Below, in pieces: positions 15,951 through 24,169 of a stretch of 64,000 nucleotides of DNA (within the stretch, counting starts at the first letter, position 1; each line of letters opens with the position of its first letter). The translations under genes were made by a program, and so were the position numbers. The notes below the pieces were generated by a model. It saw nothing but the letters and a program-made list of their open reading frames with translations. It was not told where the DNA came from and ran no database searches. This stretch comes from Trebonia kvetii (GTDB lineage: Bacteria > Actinomycetota > Actinomycetes > Streptosporangiales > Streptosporangiaceae). The DNA lies in the NCBI RefSeq assembly GCF_007827045.1, contig NZ_RPFW01000009.1:62001-126000 (forward strand). The letters are read 5' to 3'.

Positions 15951-16399
15951 GACGTCCAGCCGCCGCCGCTGCCCGCCCGACAGGGAGCCGATCCTGGCGT
16001 TCGCCTGGGCGGTCAGCCCGACCAGGTCGATCAGCTCGGCGGTGTCCCACGGCCGGGGGATCTCCGGCGTGCCGTACCGGGCATAGTAGCCCCGAGATGC
16101 TGCAGCAGCTCACGGACCCGCCACTTGGCGTGGTCTCGCCAGGACTGCAGCACCACGCCGAGCCGCGCCCGCCACTGCTCATCGCCACGGACGGGATCGG
16201 TGCTGAGCACGGTCACCTGACCGGCCGACCTGGCGCGGAATCCCTCGAGGATCTCGATCGTGGTGGTCTTTCCCGCGCCGTTCGGCCTGAGGAGCGCGAC
16301 GACCTCCCGGGTGAGGATCTCGAAGTCGATGCCGTTCAGGACATCCTTCGCCCCGTACCGCATCCGCAGATCGCGAACTTCGGCTGCTAGATCAGACAT
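15951..16399 (-). pseudogene. Truncated, frameshifted ABC-type drug-exporter ATPase
   Basis: From the ATG at 16399 the frame reads as an ABC-2-type ATPase: EVRDLRMRYGAKDVLNGIDF, Walker A RPNGAGKTTT, a Q-loop-like VVLQSWRD. A missing base near 16090 shifts the frame; in the next frame the protein continues with YYARYGTPEIPRPW, LIDLVGLTAQANARIG and the signature LSGGQRRRLDVAIG. It stops resembling the family just before Walker B should appear. It therefore has both a frameshift and a C-terminal truncation, and no permease gene follows. The 3' edge abuts the small gene at 15644-15898, suggesting a deletion joined them. Confidence 0.8.
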
Positions 16400-16781
16400 G
16401 ATGTACAGACGAAGATGTACTACATAGGCCGGTTCTGGTGAGGTGCTGGCCGCCCTCCGGCCGGCGAGCACCAGCGCGCCGCCGCACCGGAAGCCGCCGC
16501 CGACAGGGCGCGGCCGACGCCTCCCGCAGGCGCACCCGGGTAGCGGCCCTCGCCGGTCACACCGGTCAGGCAGAATCGAACATGATCACGGAAATTTTGA
16601 TTACAACGGAAATTCCGCATGCGCATAGCGTGCAAAGTTTCCGCCAGGATCGGAGTTTCCGTGATCATGCGCCTGATATGCCCGAATTGTCGAGTTTCCA
16701 CGATCCTGCCGCCCGGCAGACCCGAGCCGGGGCGGGATAAACCCGGCACCAGAGGCCCGCGGCCAATCAACGGACAGCCGG
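16400..16781. other. Intergenic region containing an inverted repeat
   Basis: No gene is supported. The central part is AT-richer than the flanks and contains the 14-bp inverted repeat described separately, plus several GTTTCCG/GATC words. Confidence 0.4.
16581..16669. repeat. Perfect 14-bp inverted repeat, possible MITE-like element
   Basis: CATGATCACGGAAA (16581-16594) and its exact complement TTTCCGTGATCATG (16656-16669) flank 61 bp. The interior is AT-richer than the surroundings and contains further GTTTCC words. No coding content is credible. The form suggests a small non-autonomous or dispersed intergenic repeat, though no target-site duplication was found. Confidence 0.45.
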
Positions 16782-17696
16782 CTAGTGGCCGTAGGCGGCG
16801 GGGAAGCCGTCGCGCCAGGAGGGGTAGCGGAGCGTCCAGCCGAGTTCCTTCTTGGCCTTGAGGTTGGACGCGCCGCGTGCCTCGGTCATCATGGCCAGCG
16901 TCTTTCCCATGAGCAGGCGGGCGACCCAGGCGGGGACCCGGTAGGGCGGCTTCGCGCCGAGGGCGCGGGCCAGAGCGGGCAGCCAGTCGCGCATCGGGGC
17001 GGGATCGTCATCGGTGATGTTGTAGATGGCGGGTCCTTCGGTGTCGAGCGCGAGCACGGTCGCGGCGGCGGCGTCGTCCAGGTGGATGAACGACATGACA
17101 CCGTCGCCGACCCCGATCAGCGGGAACTGCCGCTTGCCGATGGCCGTGATCATCGCGTTGTCCTGGTCGCCGTAGAAGCCGCCGTAGCGCAGCGCGATGC
17201 CGCCCGCCGCGGTGACCGCCCGGTCGTTGTGCGCCATCGCCTCGAACATCAGCCGCGCCGAGGGCGGAGGCTCGGTCAGCGGGTCAGTCTCGTCCTTCAC
17301 CGGGCCCCCGGTGTGCGCGTAACGGAAGGGGGCGAAGCTCTGCGCGATGAATCGCGGCACGCCGGCCTCGCCGGCGGCGGCCAGCAGGTTGTCGGTGCCC
17401 GTGGTGCGCAGCAGGTTGGTCGGGCCGAACGCGCGGTCCATGTTGCGGGAGAAGGAGATGCCGCTCAGGGCGGTGGACTGGTAGATGATCGCGTCGGGAC
17501 GTGCCTGGGCCACCACGGCACGCGCCGCCGCCGCGTCGAGCACGTCCAGCACGGCAGGCTCGGCGCCGAGCGAGCTTAGCTGCCCGGCCTTGGCCGCCGA
17601 ACGGGAGGTACCGGTCACCTGATGGCCGCGCTCGGCCAGCAAGGGGACGAGGCGGGTGCCGATCACGCCGGTCGCACCCACGACAAGGACTCGCAT
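16782..17696 (-). CDS. NAD-dependent epimerase/dehydratase (extended SDR)
   Basis: Rossmann-fold oxidoreductase acting on a nucleotide sugar or similar substrate. The ATG at 17696 (MRVLVVGATGVIGTRLVP) begins directly at the NAD-binding Gly-rich loop and has AAGGGA upstream. Two further recognisable segments are the LRYGGFYGD stretch and VMSFIHLDDAAAATVLAL. The classical Tyr-x-x-x-Lys pair is not obvious, as in atypical SDRs of this group. It is divergent from an ECF41-type sigma factor. In that sigma group the neighbours are usually carboxymuconolactone decarboxylases, oxidoreductases or epimerases, so this gene is its likely target. Confidence 0.85.
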   Translation of the reverse strand: MRVLVVGATGVIGTRLVPLLAERGHQVTGTSRSAAKAGQLSSLGAEPAVLDVLDAAAARAVVAQARPDAIIYQSTALSGISFSRNMDRAFGPTNLLRTTGTDNLLAAAGEAGVPRFIAQSFAPFRYAHTGGPVKDETDPLTEPPPSARLMFEAMAHNDRAVTAAGGIALRYGGFYGDQDNAMITAIGKRQFPLIGVGDGVMSFIHLDDAAAATVLALDTEGPAIYNITDDDPAPMRDWLPALARALGAKPPYRVPAWVARLLMGKTLAMMTEARGASNLKAKKELGWTLRYPSWRDGFPAAYGH

Positions 17697-17798
17697 GACG
17701 ACAATTCCCTTCTGTCGGGCCCTGCCGCGAAGCCGTTGCACCGCATTGTCCGCAGGGCAGTTCCTCCGGTTGGCTGCCCGCGTGTCACGCCGGGGAGC

Positions 17799-17829
17799 GT
17801 TCCCGTGTCACTGTTGCTGACACGGGAAC
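17799..17829. promoter_or_regulatory. Perfect 12-bp inverted repeat before the ECF41 sigma gene
   Basis: GTTCCCGTGTCA and TGACACGGGAAC flank a 7-nt loop. The structure ends just before the AGGAGG ribosome-binding site of the sigma gene. TGTCA words resemble the -35 element known for ECF41 factors (TGTCACA, with CGTC at -10). A second GTGTCAC lies at 17782-17788. It could be a regulator site, an autoregulatory promoter or an RNA hairpin occluding translation. Confidence 0.5.
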
Positions 17830-17839
17830 AGGAGGAAGC

Positions 17840-18817
17840 GTGACAGGGGTGCGCGGAGAACGGCCCGGGAAAGGCCCCGGTGCGGGAGAACAAGACTCGG
17901 TGAAGTCCGGGGATGCCCGGCTGGCTGAGCTATTCGAGGAGCACCGCGGACGGCTGCGAGCGGTGGCCTACCGGATGCTCGGCTCGCTGGAGGAGGCCGA
18001 GGACGCGGTGCAGGAGTCATGGGTCAGGTTCGCCGCGGCCGGCGTCAACGGGGTGCAGAACCTGGGCGGCTGGCTGACCACCATCGTGACCAGGGTCTGC
18101 CTGAACGTGCTGCGCGCCAAGGCGGCAAGGCCGGAGACCCTGGCCGGGCCCCGGGTGCCCGACCCGGTGCTCAGCCCGGCGGACGGGCCGACGCCTGAGC
18201 AAGAGGCTTTGCTCGCCGACTCGGTCGGCCTTGCGATGCTGGTGGTGCTCGACACGCTGACCCCGGCGGAGCGGGTCGCCTTCGTGCTGCACGACGTGTT
18301 CGACGTGCCGTTCGGCGAGATCGCCCCGATGCTCGGCCGCACGCCCGAGGCGTCCAGGCAACTGGCCAGCCGGGCGCGGCAGCGCGTCAGGACCGCGGGC
18401 ACGCACGAGCCGGACAGCACGCTCGCCGCGCAGCGGGCGGTGATCGACGCCTTCTTCGGCGCCGCGCGGGCTGGCGACCTGGCCACGCTGGTGGAACTGC
18501 TCGACCCCGACGTGGTGCTGCGCACCGACGGCTTCGTCGCCGGGTCGGCGCTGCTGCGCGGCGCGGACACCGTCGCGCGGGCCACCCTCGGCGGCGCGCA
18601 CCCGCAGGCGGAGTTCCGCCCGGTGGTTGTCAACGGCGTCGCCGGCGTGCTCATCACGCTGCGCGGCCGGCCAGCGGGGCTGATGGCCTTCACCATCGTG
18701 GCCGGCCGGATCACCGCGGTCGACGGCATCACCGACCCGCACCGGCTGCGCCGGCTGGTGGCCGAGCAGGGCCTGCTCGACGCCCCCGATCAGCCGGGCG
18801 CCCCTGATCAGCCGTAG
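17840..18817 (+). CDS. ECF41-type RNA polymerase sigma factor (SigJ-like) with SnoaL-like domain
   Basis: Redirects RNA polymerase to a small regulon. The GTG at 17840 follows AGGAGG. Region 2 spans roughly residues 28-95 (RLRAVAYRMLGSLEEAEDAV, GGWLTTIVTRVCLNVLR) and region 4 about 130-185 (LTPAERVAFVLHDVFDVPF, RTPEASRQLASRARQRV). The C-terminal ~130 residues are a SnoaL/NTF2-like domain (VIDAFFGAARAGDLATLVEL). In this group that domain replaces a separate anti-sigma factor and modulates activity. The gene is divergent from the epimerase and its 3' end overlaps the convergent DUF899 gene by 10 nt. Confidence 0.93.
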   Translation: MTGVRGERPGKGPGAGEQDSVKSGDARLAELFEEHRGRLRAVAYRMLGSLEEAEDAVQESWVRFAAAGVNGVQNLGGWLTTIVTRVCLNVLRAKAARPETLAGPRVPDPVLSPADGPTPEQEALLADSVGLAMLVVLDTLTPAERVAFVLHDVFDVPFGEIAPMLGRTPEASRQLASRARQRVRTAGTHEPDSTLAAQRAVIDAFFGAARAGDLATLVELLDPDVVLRTDGFVAGSALLRGADTVARATLGGAHPQAEFRPVVVNGVAGVLITLRGRPAGLMAFTIVAGRITAVDGITDPHRLRRLVAEQGLLDAPDQPGAPDQP

Positions 18818-19431
18818 GTGGGGTACTGCGGCCAGCCGGGCGGTGAGTCCTCCCAGTCCTGCTGCCGGCCATAGGGCGCCAGGTCGAGGATGTTGTTGAC
18901 GAACAGCACCCGGTCCACGCCGCGGGACGTCGTCGAGTAGGTCCGGTACACGTCGTCCCCGTCGCGCAGGAACAGGGACAGCAGGAAGCCCGCGCCCGCC
19001 CCGCAGTCGTCGGCGAACGTCGTGCCGTGCGAGGAGTAGAACGGCAGCGTCCAGCCGCGCTCCTTCTTGTAGGCCTCGATCTGCGGCAGCGGCATGTTGG
19101 ACACCGTGGCCCAGGCCACCCCGGCCTCGTTGAGCCCGGCCAGGTGGGCGACGTTGTCGGTGAACCAGGTGCAGCCCGGGCAGAACGCGTCCGGGCCGCG
19201 GTCCATGAACTGGTAGATGGCGAGCTGAATCTGGTCGCCGAACAGGTCTAGCAGCGTCTTCGGCCCGTCCGGCGAGTCAAACTGGTAGTCGTTGCGGAAG
19301 GCCACCATCGGCAGCCGACGGCGCCGCGCGGCGATGGCGTCCTGCGCCCTGGTCGCCTCCTTCTCCGCGACGAGCAGTTCATCGCGCGCCTGCTGCCACT
19401 CCGCGGCCGACACAATCGGCGGTTTTTCCAT
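18808..19431 (-). CDS. DUF899 thioredoxin-fold protein
   Basis: The ATG at 19431 is preceded by a perfect AGGAGG seven nt upstream, so this is an initiation site in its own right even though the frame is open from the upstream MFS gene. The 207 residues match DUF899: VSAAEWQQARDELLVAEKEA, RRRLPMVAFRNDYQFDSPDG, LLDLFGDQIQLAIYQFM, a CPGC motif in AFCPGCTWFTDNVAHL, WTLPFYSSHGTTF, and a C-terminal DLAPYGRQQDWEDSPPGWPQ. The fold is thioredoxin-like and the CPGC pair suggests redox chemistry, but the physiological role is unknown. The last 10 nt overlap the convergent sigma gene. Confidence 0.9.
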   Translation of the reverse strand: MEKPPIVSAAEWQQARDELLVAEKEATRAQDAIAARRRRLPMVAFRNDYQFDSPDGPKTLLDLFGDQIQLAIYQFMDRGPDAFCPGCTWFTDNVAHLAGLNEAGVAWATVSNMPLPQIEAYKKERGWTLPFYSSHGTTFADDCGAGAGFLLSLFLRDGDDVYRTYSTTSRGVDRVLFVNNILDLAPYGRQQDWEDSPPGWPQYPTYG

Positions 19432-20751
19432 GCTCAGCCTCCTGCCATTGCTCCGGTACACGATGGGCTTGCCTAGTAAGACGCCAGTGGCCCTTCCAAC
19501 TAATCGCTGCCCCCGGATGCGGTCAGGCACTGGCAAGTCGCCCGTCCTGCTCGGCCGGTCTTGAAATGCGGCGCGCGGCCGGGTGCGCCGCAGGCCGGGG
19601 ATCAGCGCGACGGTGACCGCGAGCGACGCGCAGCCGAGGATGCCGATCGCGGTGGCGGCGGCCCGGTGGCCGCCGCCAAGCCACTGTGCCAGCGAGCCGG
19701 CCAGCACCGCGGCGATGCCCTGCATGGCCATCATGCCGGTGGAGTAGAGCCCAAGCAGCTGGCCGCGCACGTCGGCGGTGGTGTGCGCGATCAGCCGCTC
19801 CTGCAGCGGCAGGCTGGCCGCGTAGCCGGCCGACGCGCAGAAGCCGAGCGCGAGCGCGACCGCGAGCGGCGGATGAAGGAGGAACAGAACGTAGGGTGCC
19901 GCGAGCAGGAACCGCAGCGGCTCGATCAGCCAGGTCCGCGCGGCGGCGGGCAGCACCCGGCCGACCATGACGTCGCCGGTCAGCATGCCGGCGGCGGTGG
20001 CCGCCATCAGGTATCCGGCTGTGCGGGCGCCGAACGGGATGAACAGCGACTCGCAGCCTACGACCAGGCCGTTCGGCAAGCAGCCGGCGAGCAGCAGCGG
20101 GCGCAGCAGCGGGGAGCCGAGGAGCATCCGGTTGACCTTGCGAGAGCGGCGCAGCAGGCGCTGGCCGGTGACCCGCGGCGGATGGTCACCGATGCCGAGG
20201 CGCACCACGCCGATGGCGGCCGCTGCCGCGCACGCCGCGACGACGAACAGTCCCGACGTGGTCAGCGCCGTCAGCAGCAGCCCGCCGAGCCCGTACCCGG
20301 CTACCTGCATGCCGCCGACCGCGAGGTTGATCGTCGCCCGCCCGAAGACGTAGCCACCTGGCGGCAGGATGTCGGAGACCAGCGCCAGCATCGACCCGCT
20401 GGTCGCCGCCAGCGCGATCCACGGCAGCGCCAGCAACGCGAACCGCGCGCCCCACGGCATCCCAGGCACCGCCTGCAGCAGGTTCGCCGTGGCCATGACC
20501 ATTGCGACGGCCATCAGCGCCTGCCGTGGCCGCAGCAGGTCCGCCGCGGACAGCGTGAACCAGGAGGCGGCGAGCCGGATGAGCGGCCCGCCGAACATGG
20601 ACAGGCCGGTCAGCACCGCGTTGCCCGTGGCGTTGTAGGTAATGGTGCCGAGGGCCAGGCTGCTCGCCGCGGCGGCGGCGTTGGCCAGGCACTGGGCGGC
20701 GAAGATGGCACGGAACTCGGGTACGGCGAACAGCTCCCGGTAGGTACGCAC
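19432..20751 (-). CDS. MFS transporter lacking its own stop codon
   Basis: The GTG at 20751 starts a polytopic membrane protein of the major facilitator superfamily: YRELFAVPEFRAIFAAQCLA, then about eleven hydrophobic helices to roughly residue 395 (AIGILGCASLAVTVALIPGL). The frame continues without a stop through about 45 residues of non-conserved sequence into the DUF899 start at 19431. The linker contains what looks like an intergenic region with a strong ribosome-binding site. The simplest reading is that the MFS gene lost its stop through a small indel; a genuine MFS-DUF899 fusion is the alternative. A regulator gene is divergent, which fits efflux or uptake under its control. Confidence 0.8.
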
Positions 20752-20790
20752 CCGGCGAGTCTGCGGCAGCGGAACGGGTGCGCGCTAATC

Positions 20791-20808
20791 TTTCGCAGAT
20801 ACGCGAAA
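20791..20808. promoter_or_regulatory. Candidate ArsR-type operator between MFS gene and regulator
   Basis: TTTCGC and GCGAAA flank AGATAC in the 117-bp divergent gap. The site is well placed to control both the MFS gene (start 20751) and the regulator (start 20869). Confidence 0.5.
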
Positions 20809-20868
20809 CGTCGATGGTGATGGCGGGGGAGCGGCGGACAGCGGGGGCGGCAGCGGAAGGGAGATGGC

Positions 20869-21846
20869 ATGGGCACCTGGCGGGTGGACTCCGACCTGCT
20901 CGCGAGGGCGCGGTTCGCGGTGTCGCAGAAGGCGGAGGTGGTCTGCGCGCTCGAGGCGCTTGTCAAGCCGGCCGACCCGGCCGCGCGTGCCTTCCACGGC
21001 GCGCACCACGTGGCGTTCGAGGCGATGCTCGACGAGCGTCCCGTCCGCAGGGACCTGATCGCCAACAGCTTCCGGCCGCGCCGCGGCGACCAGCCCGGCT
21101 GGATCGCCAACTACCTGGCGGCACCGCCGCCCGCGCCCGAGGCGACGTTCGCCGACGAACTCGCCCGCGTGGCGGCCACCTCCGACGAGGCGCTCCGCGT
21201 CGACTTGCGGGACACGATGGCCGGCCCGCTGCCGGGCTCGCTTGAGATGGCGGGACTGACTGAGCAGGCCGCAACCGTTATGGACTGGATCTGGACGCAT
21301 ACCCTCGCGACGGACTGGCCGCGGCGGGAGCGGCTGCTGCGCGCGGACATCGTGGCCCGCACCGGGCAGCTTGCCAGGCACGGCTGGGCCGCGGTCCTGC
21401 GCGACCTCGGTCGCAACCGGGAGTGGGCAGGGGACGGTCAGCTGCGGATCAACCGATTCGACCGGCCCACCCGGGTGCTGCCTGGGGACGCCGAGCTGTC
21501 GTTCATCCCTGTCACCTCGAACGCGAGCTGGGTCGGCTGGACCGAGCCGGTGCGCTACGCGATCTACTATCCCGTGGCCGGCCGGCTCGCGCCTGGCGAC
21601 GCCGTACGGCGCGGCGGCCTGGAACGGCTGGTCGGCGCGAACCGCGCCGCGCTGCTCCGGCTGCTCGACCAGCCGCTCGGCACCACGCACCTGGCGGCGA
21701 GCACGGGACTGCCGGTCGGCGCGGTCGGCAACCATCTGCGGATCCTGCTCGACGCGGGAGTCGTCGCGCGCCGCCGCTCCGGCCGCCACGTGCTCTACTG
21801 GCGCACCGCGCTCGGCGACTCGCTCACCGCCGCCGGAGGCGGCTAG
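20869..21846 (+). CDS. ArsR-like winged-helix regulator with DUF5937-type N-terminal domain
   Basis: 325 residues. The first ~230 form the DUF5937-like part (WRVDSDLLARARFAVSQKAE, RVDLRDTMAGPLPGSLEMAG, SFIPVTSNASWVGW). Residues about 255-315 form a winged helix: ALLRLLDQPLGTTHLAAST, GAVGNHLRILLDAGVVARRR, RHVLYWRTALG. Such proteins are typically encoded beside an MFS transporter, as here, and probably regulate it through the palindrome at 20791-20808. The ATG at 20869 has GAAGGGAGA upstream. The last codons lie in the first unit of a 25-bp tandem repeat. Confidence 0.85.
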   Translation: MGTWRVDSDLLARARFAVSQKAEVVCALEALVKPADPAARAFHGAHHVAFEAMLDERPVRRDLIANSFRPRRGDQPGWIANYLAAPPPAPEATFADELARVAATSDEALRVDLRDTMAGPLPGSLEMAGLTEQAATVMDWIWTHTLATDWPRRERLLRADIVARTGQLARHGWAAVLRDLGRNREWAGDGQLRINRFDRPTRVLPGDAELSFIPVTSNASWVGWTEPVRYAIYYPVAGRLAPGDAVRRGGLERLVGANRAALLRLLDQPLGTTHLAASTGLPVGAVGNHLRILLDAGVVARRRSGRHVLYWRTALGDSLTAAGGG

Positions 21847-21918
21847 CGACAGGGCCGCCGGAGGCGGGTGACGACAGGGCCGCCGGAGGCGGCTGACGAC
21901 AGAGGCGCCGGAGGCGCC
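21829..21918. repeat. Four tandem 25-bp hairpin units at the regulator 3' end
   Basis: Units begin at 21829, 21854, 21879 and 21904. Units 1-3 start with GCCGCC-GGA-GGCGGC (unit 2 ends GGCGGG). Unit 4 reads GGCGCC-GGA-GGCGCC, in which both arms changed together so the stem is preserved. Each unit also carries a TAG or TGA just after the hairpin. The array may act as a GC-rich terminator, though no U-tract follows. Confidence 0.7.
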
Positions 21919-22067
21919 TAGGGACACGCGGTGCAACCGTTGGCGGCCGTGTCGCGCGCGCCTTCGTTGAGCCGATCGGCCTGGCGGGTATTTGATCTGA
22001 GGTGGGCGGGGCTCACGATACCGCTGCGATACCAGCGGTCCTTGTTGCCCAAGGGAGAAAACGGGTC

Positions 22068-23078
22068 ATGTCGAATCATTTCACCGGCCTCAGCCTGGGG
22101 CCGCCACTCGGCGATCAGCGGCTCGATCTGTGTGACCTGTACGCGTTCGGGGTCCCCGGCAGCCCGCAGCGGACGGTGCTGATCCTCAACGCCAATCCCA
22201 ACGCCGATGCCCTGCACCCGCACGCCGTCTACCGGCTGAACATCGACAACGACGGCGACTACCTGACCGATATCGCCTTCAGCTGGGTCTTCGCCCCGCC
22301 GGGACCCGACGGCGCCCAGACGTTCAGCGTCTTGAAGGCGACGGGCCGCGCCGCGCGGGACCCGGACGCGGTGGGTGACAGGATCGTCGAGGGGGCCGGC
22401 GTGTCCTTCGGGCCGCGTGCCGAGTTCGTGACCGCCGGAGACACCAAGATCTTCGCGGGCAGCCGGAGCGACGCGTTCTACTTCGACTACGACGGCGTGC
22501 AGAACCTCTTCGACACCAGCGGCGGCCGGAACTTCACGGCTCCGCACCTCGGCGGGACGTCCCCGTGGACCGGCGTCGACTCCAATGCCGAGGCCAACGT
22601 GTTCTCCATGGCGATCGAATTGCCGACCGCCGAGCTCACGCCGAGCCCCGAGCTGCATGTCTGGGGCCGTTGCAGCGTATGGGCCGACGGTGAACTGCTG
22701 CACGTGGACCGGGCGGGCCATCCCTCGGTGAGCAGCTTTTTCAACACCGACGAGACCAAGGAGGAGTACAACGCGAGCGAGCCGGTCAACGACCGGGCGC
22801 GGTGGACCGACCAGTTCGTCCACCTGCTTGGGCACACCGGCGGCTACACCCCCGACGAGGCGATCGCCGCGCTCGACGAGCACGGCCTCCTTCCTGACGT
22901 GCTGCGCTTCGATCCCGCGCGGCCGGCCGCGTACCCCAACGGCAGGATGTTCACCGAGGACGTCATCAACATCCGGGTGGCATTCCTCACCAAGAACGAG
23001 GCGCCGCCCACCGGACTCAGTCCGCACACCGACACGCTGGGCTCGTTTCCCTATCTCGGCAACCCGCACCAGAGGTAG
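22068..23078 (+). CDS. DUF4331 family protein
   Basis: The ATG at 22068 (MSNHFTGLSLGPPLGDQRLD) has AAGGGAG upstream; an open frame begins at 22002 but reads like leader. The 336 residues match DUF4331: DLCDLYAFGVPGSPQRTVLI near the N-terminus, NANPNADALHPHAVYRLNID, the central FAGSRSDAFYFDYDGVQNLF and the C-terminal NGRMFTEDVINIRVAFLT. No signal peptide is seen in this copy. The biochemical function of the family is not known to me. Stop-to-stop distance to the convergent DUF190 gene is 11 nt. Confidence 0.85.
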   Translation: MSNHFTGLSLGPPLGDQRLDLCDLYAFGVPGSPQRTVLILNANPNADALHPHAVYRLNIDNDGDYLTDIAFSWVFAPPGPDGAQTFSVLKATGRAARDPDAVGDRIVEGAGVSFGPRAEFVTAGDTKIFAGSRSDAFYFDYDGVQNLFDTSGGRNFTAPHLGGTSPWTGVDSNAEANVFSMAIELPTAELTPSPELHVWGRCSVWADGELLHVDRAGHPSVSSFFNTDETKEEYNASEPVNDRARWTDQFVHLLGHTGGYTPDEAIAALDEHGLLPDVLRFDPARPAAYPNGRMFTEDVINIRVAFLTKNEAPPTGLSPHTDTLGSFPYLGNPHQR

Positions 23079-23089
23079 CGCGCGGCTGG

Positions 23090-24169
23090 TCAGGCCCCGC
23101 CGGCCGGCCGCATCGCGGGCACCGTCTCGCTGGTCACCAGGCCCTGCTCGCGGGTCAGCTCGTCGATGATGGCGAAGGCGGCGAGGATCCGCGCGGGGGA
23201 GTCGATCACGACGGTGACCACGGGGACGTGCCGGCCAAGCTGGAGCAGCCGGTCCCCGTGCGGTGCGTGGTCGCCGTGGAAGCCCCAGACGCCGCGCTGG
23301 GTGGTCGCGCCACTGATCCCCGCGGCCCGCAGCCGGCGGAGGATGGTCCGGTGCACCGGCTGGCCGTCGTGCAGTGCCGCCTCCGACGTGTACACCATCA
23401 GCTTCTGCCACAGCGGCAGCCCTGTCGCGTCGGTGCCTGCGACGGTGGCGTTGACGGGGGGCGGCGCAGTGCTAGCAGGCACCGAGAGGGACTGCCCGTC
23501 CCGCTTGCAGATCCGGACCCGCTCAAGCGTCAGCAGCGGCTGGCGGAGAAGCGCGCCGAGCTCGGGCAGCACCGTGCCGATCCGCTGCCCCGAGCCGACG
23601 GCGATCACCATCATCGGCGTCGCCGCGTTGCGGCTGAAGAAGGCGGCGCGTTCGCGGCGGCCGTGTGCGGTGCCGTCCACGCCGAGCAGCGCCGTGGCAC
23701 CCGCGACTCCTCGCCGGTGCAGCAGGTCGCAGACGGCGATGAAGGCGGGGACGCGGAACACCCGCTCCTGGCGGCCCAGGTAGATGGTGAGCTTGGTCTG
23801 CTCGTGCACGTCCTCGCGCGGTACCGGTTCGCCGTCGCCCGCGCGCACCAGGCGTGCCCGTTCCAGGGTGACGAGCCCGGTCCCGGTGAGCCGCGCGGCC
23901 TGCTCGACAAGCGGCTCGATCCTGGCGCGGGTATCGACCGCGACCGCGATCAGCGGCAGGTCCTCGGACAGGGTCAACGTCCGGTCGGTGCGCGGATGCC
24001 TGCTCGCGCCGAACCCCTCGGCGCCGCGCAGCAGGACGCTGGTAGCGATCTCGTGCCGCCCGTACAGGTCGAGCAGCGCGTCGGCCGCGAACCGGCCCGC
24101 GGTCCGCTGACGCTCGCCGAAGTAGCTGGTCAGCTTGATGGCGTCGCCGTTCACTGGGCCGCCGTTCAC
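23090..24169 (-). CDS. Triple DUF190 domain protein
   Basis: Three consecutive DUF190 units of about 100 residues are visible. They begin at AIKLTSYFGERQRTAGR, QTKLTIYLGRQERVFRVPAF and WQKLMVYTSEAALHDGQPVH. Each contains the sequence pattern around a Gly-rich turn (LLRGAEGFGASR, LLGVDGTAHGR, QRGVWGFHGDH) and a VAVD/VIAV/VVID strand. Most members have one domain. DUF190 proteins are PII-like in fold and often encoded with crcB. The GTG at 24169 overlaps the stop of the second crcB (GTGA), so the three genes are translationally coupled. A regulatory or sensing role in fluoride export is inferred from this linkage only. Confidence 0.88.
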   Translation of the reverse strand: MNGGPVNGDAIKLTSYFGERQRTAGRFAADALLDLYGRHEIATSVLLRGAEGFGASRHPRTDRTLTLSEDLPLIAVAVDTRARIEPLVEQAARLTGTGLVTLERARLVRAGDGEPVPREDVHEQTKLTIYLGRQERVFRVPAFIAVCDLLHRRGVAGATALLGVDGTAHGRRERAAFFSRNAATPMMVIAVGSGQRIGTVLPELGALLRQPLLTLERVRICKRDGQSLSVPASTAPPPVNATVAGTDATGLPLWQKLMVYTSEAALHDGQPVHRTILRRLRAAGISGATTQRGVWGFHGDHAPHGDRLLQLGRHVPVVTVVIDSPARILAAFAIIDELTREQGLVTSETVPAMRPAGGA

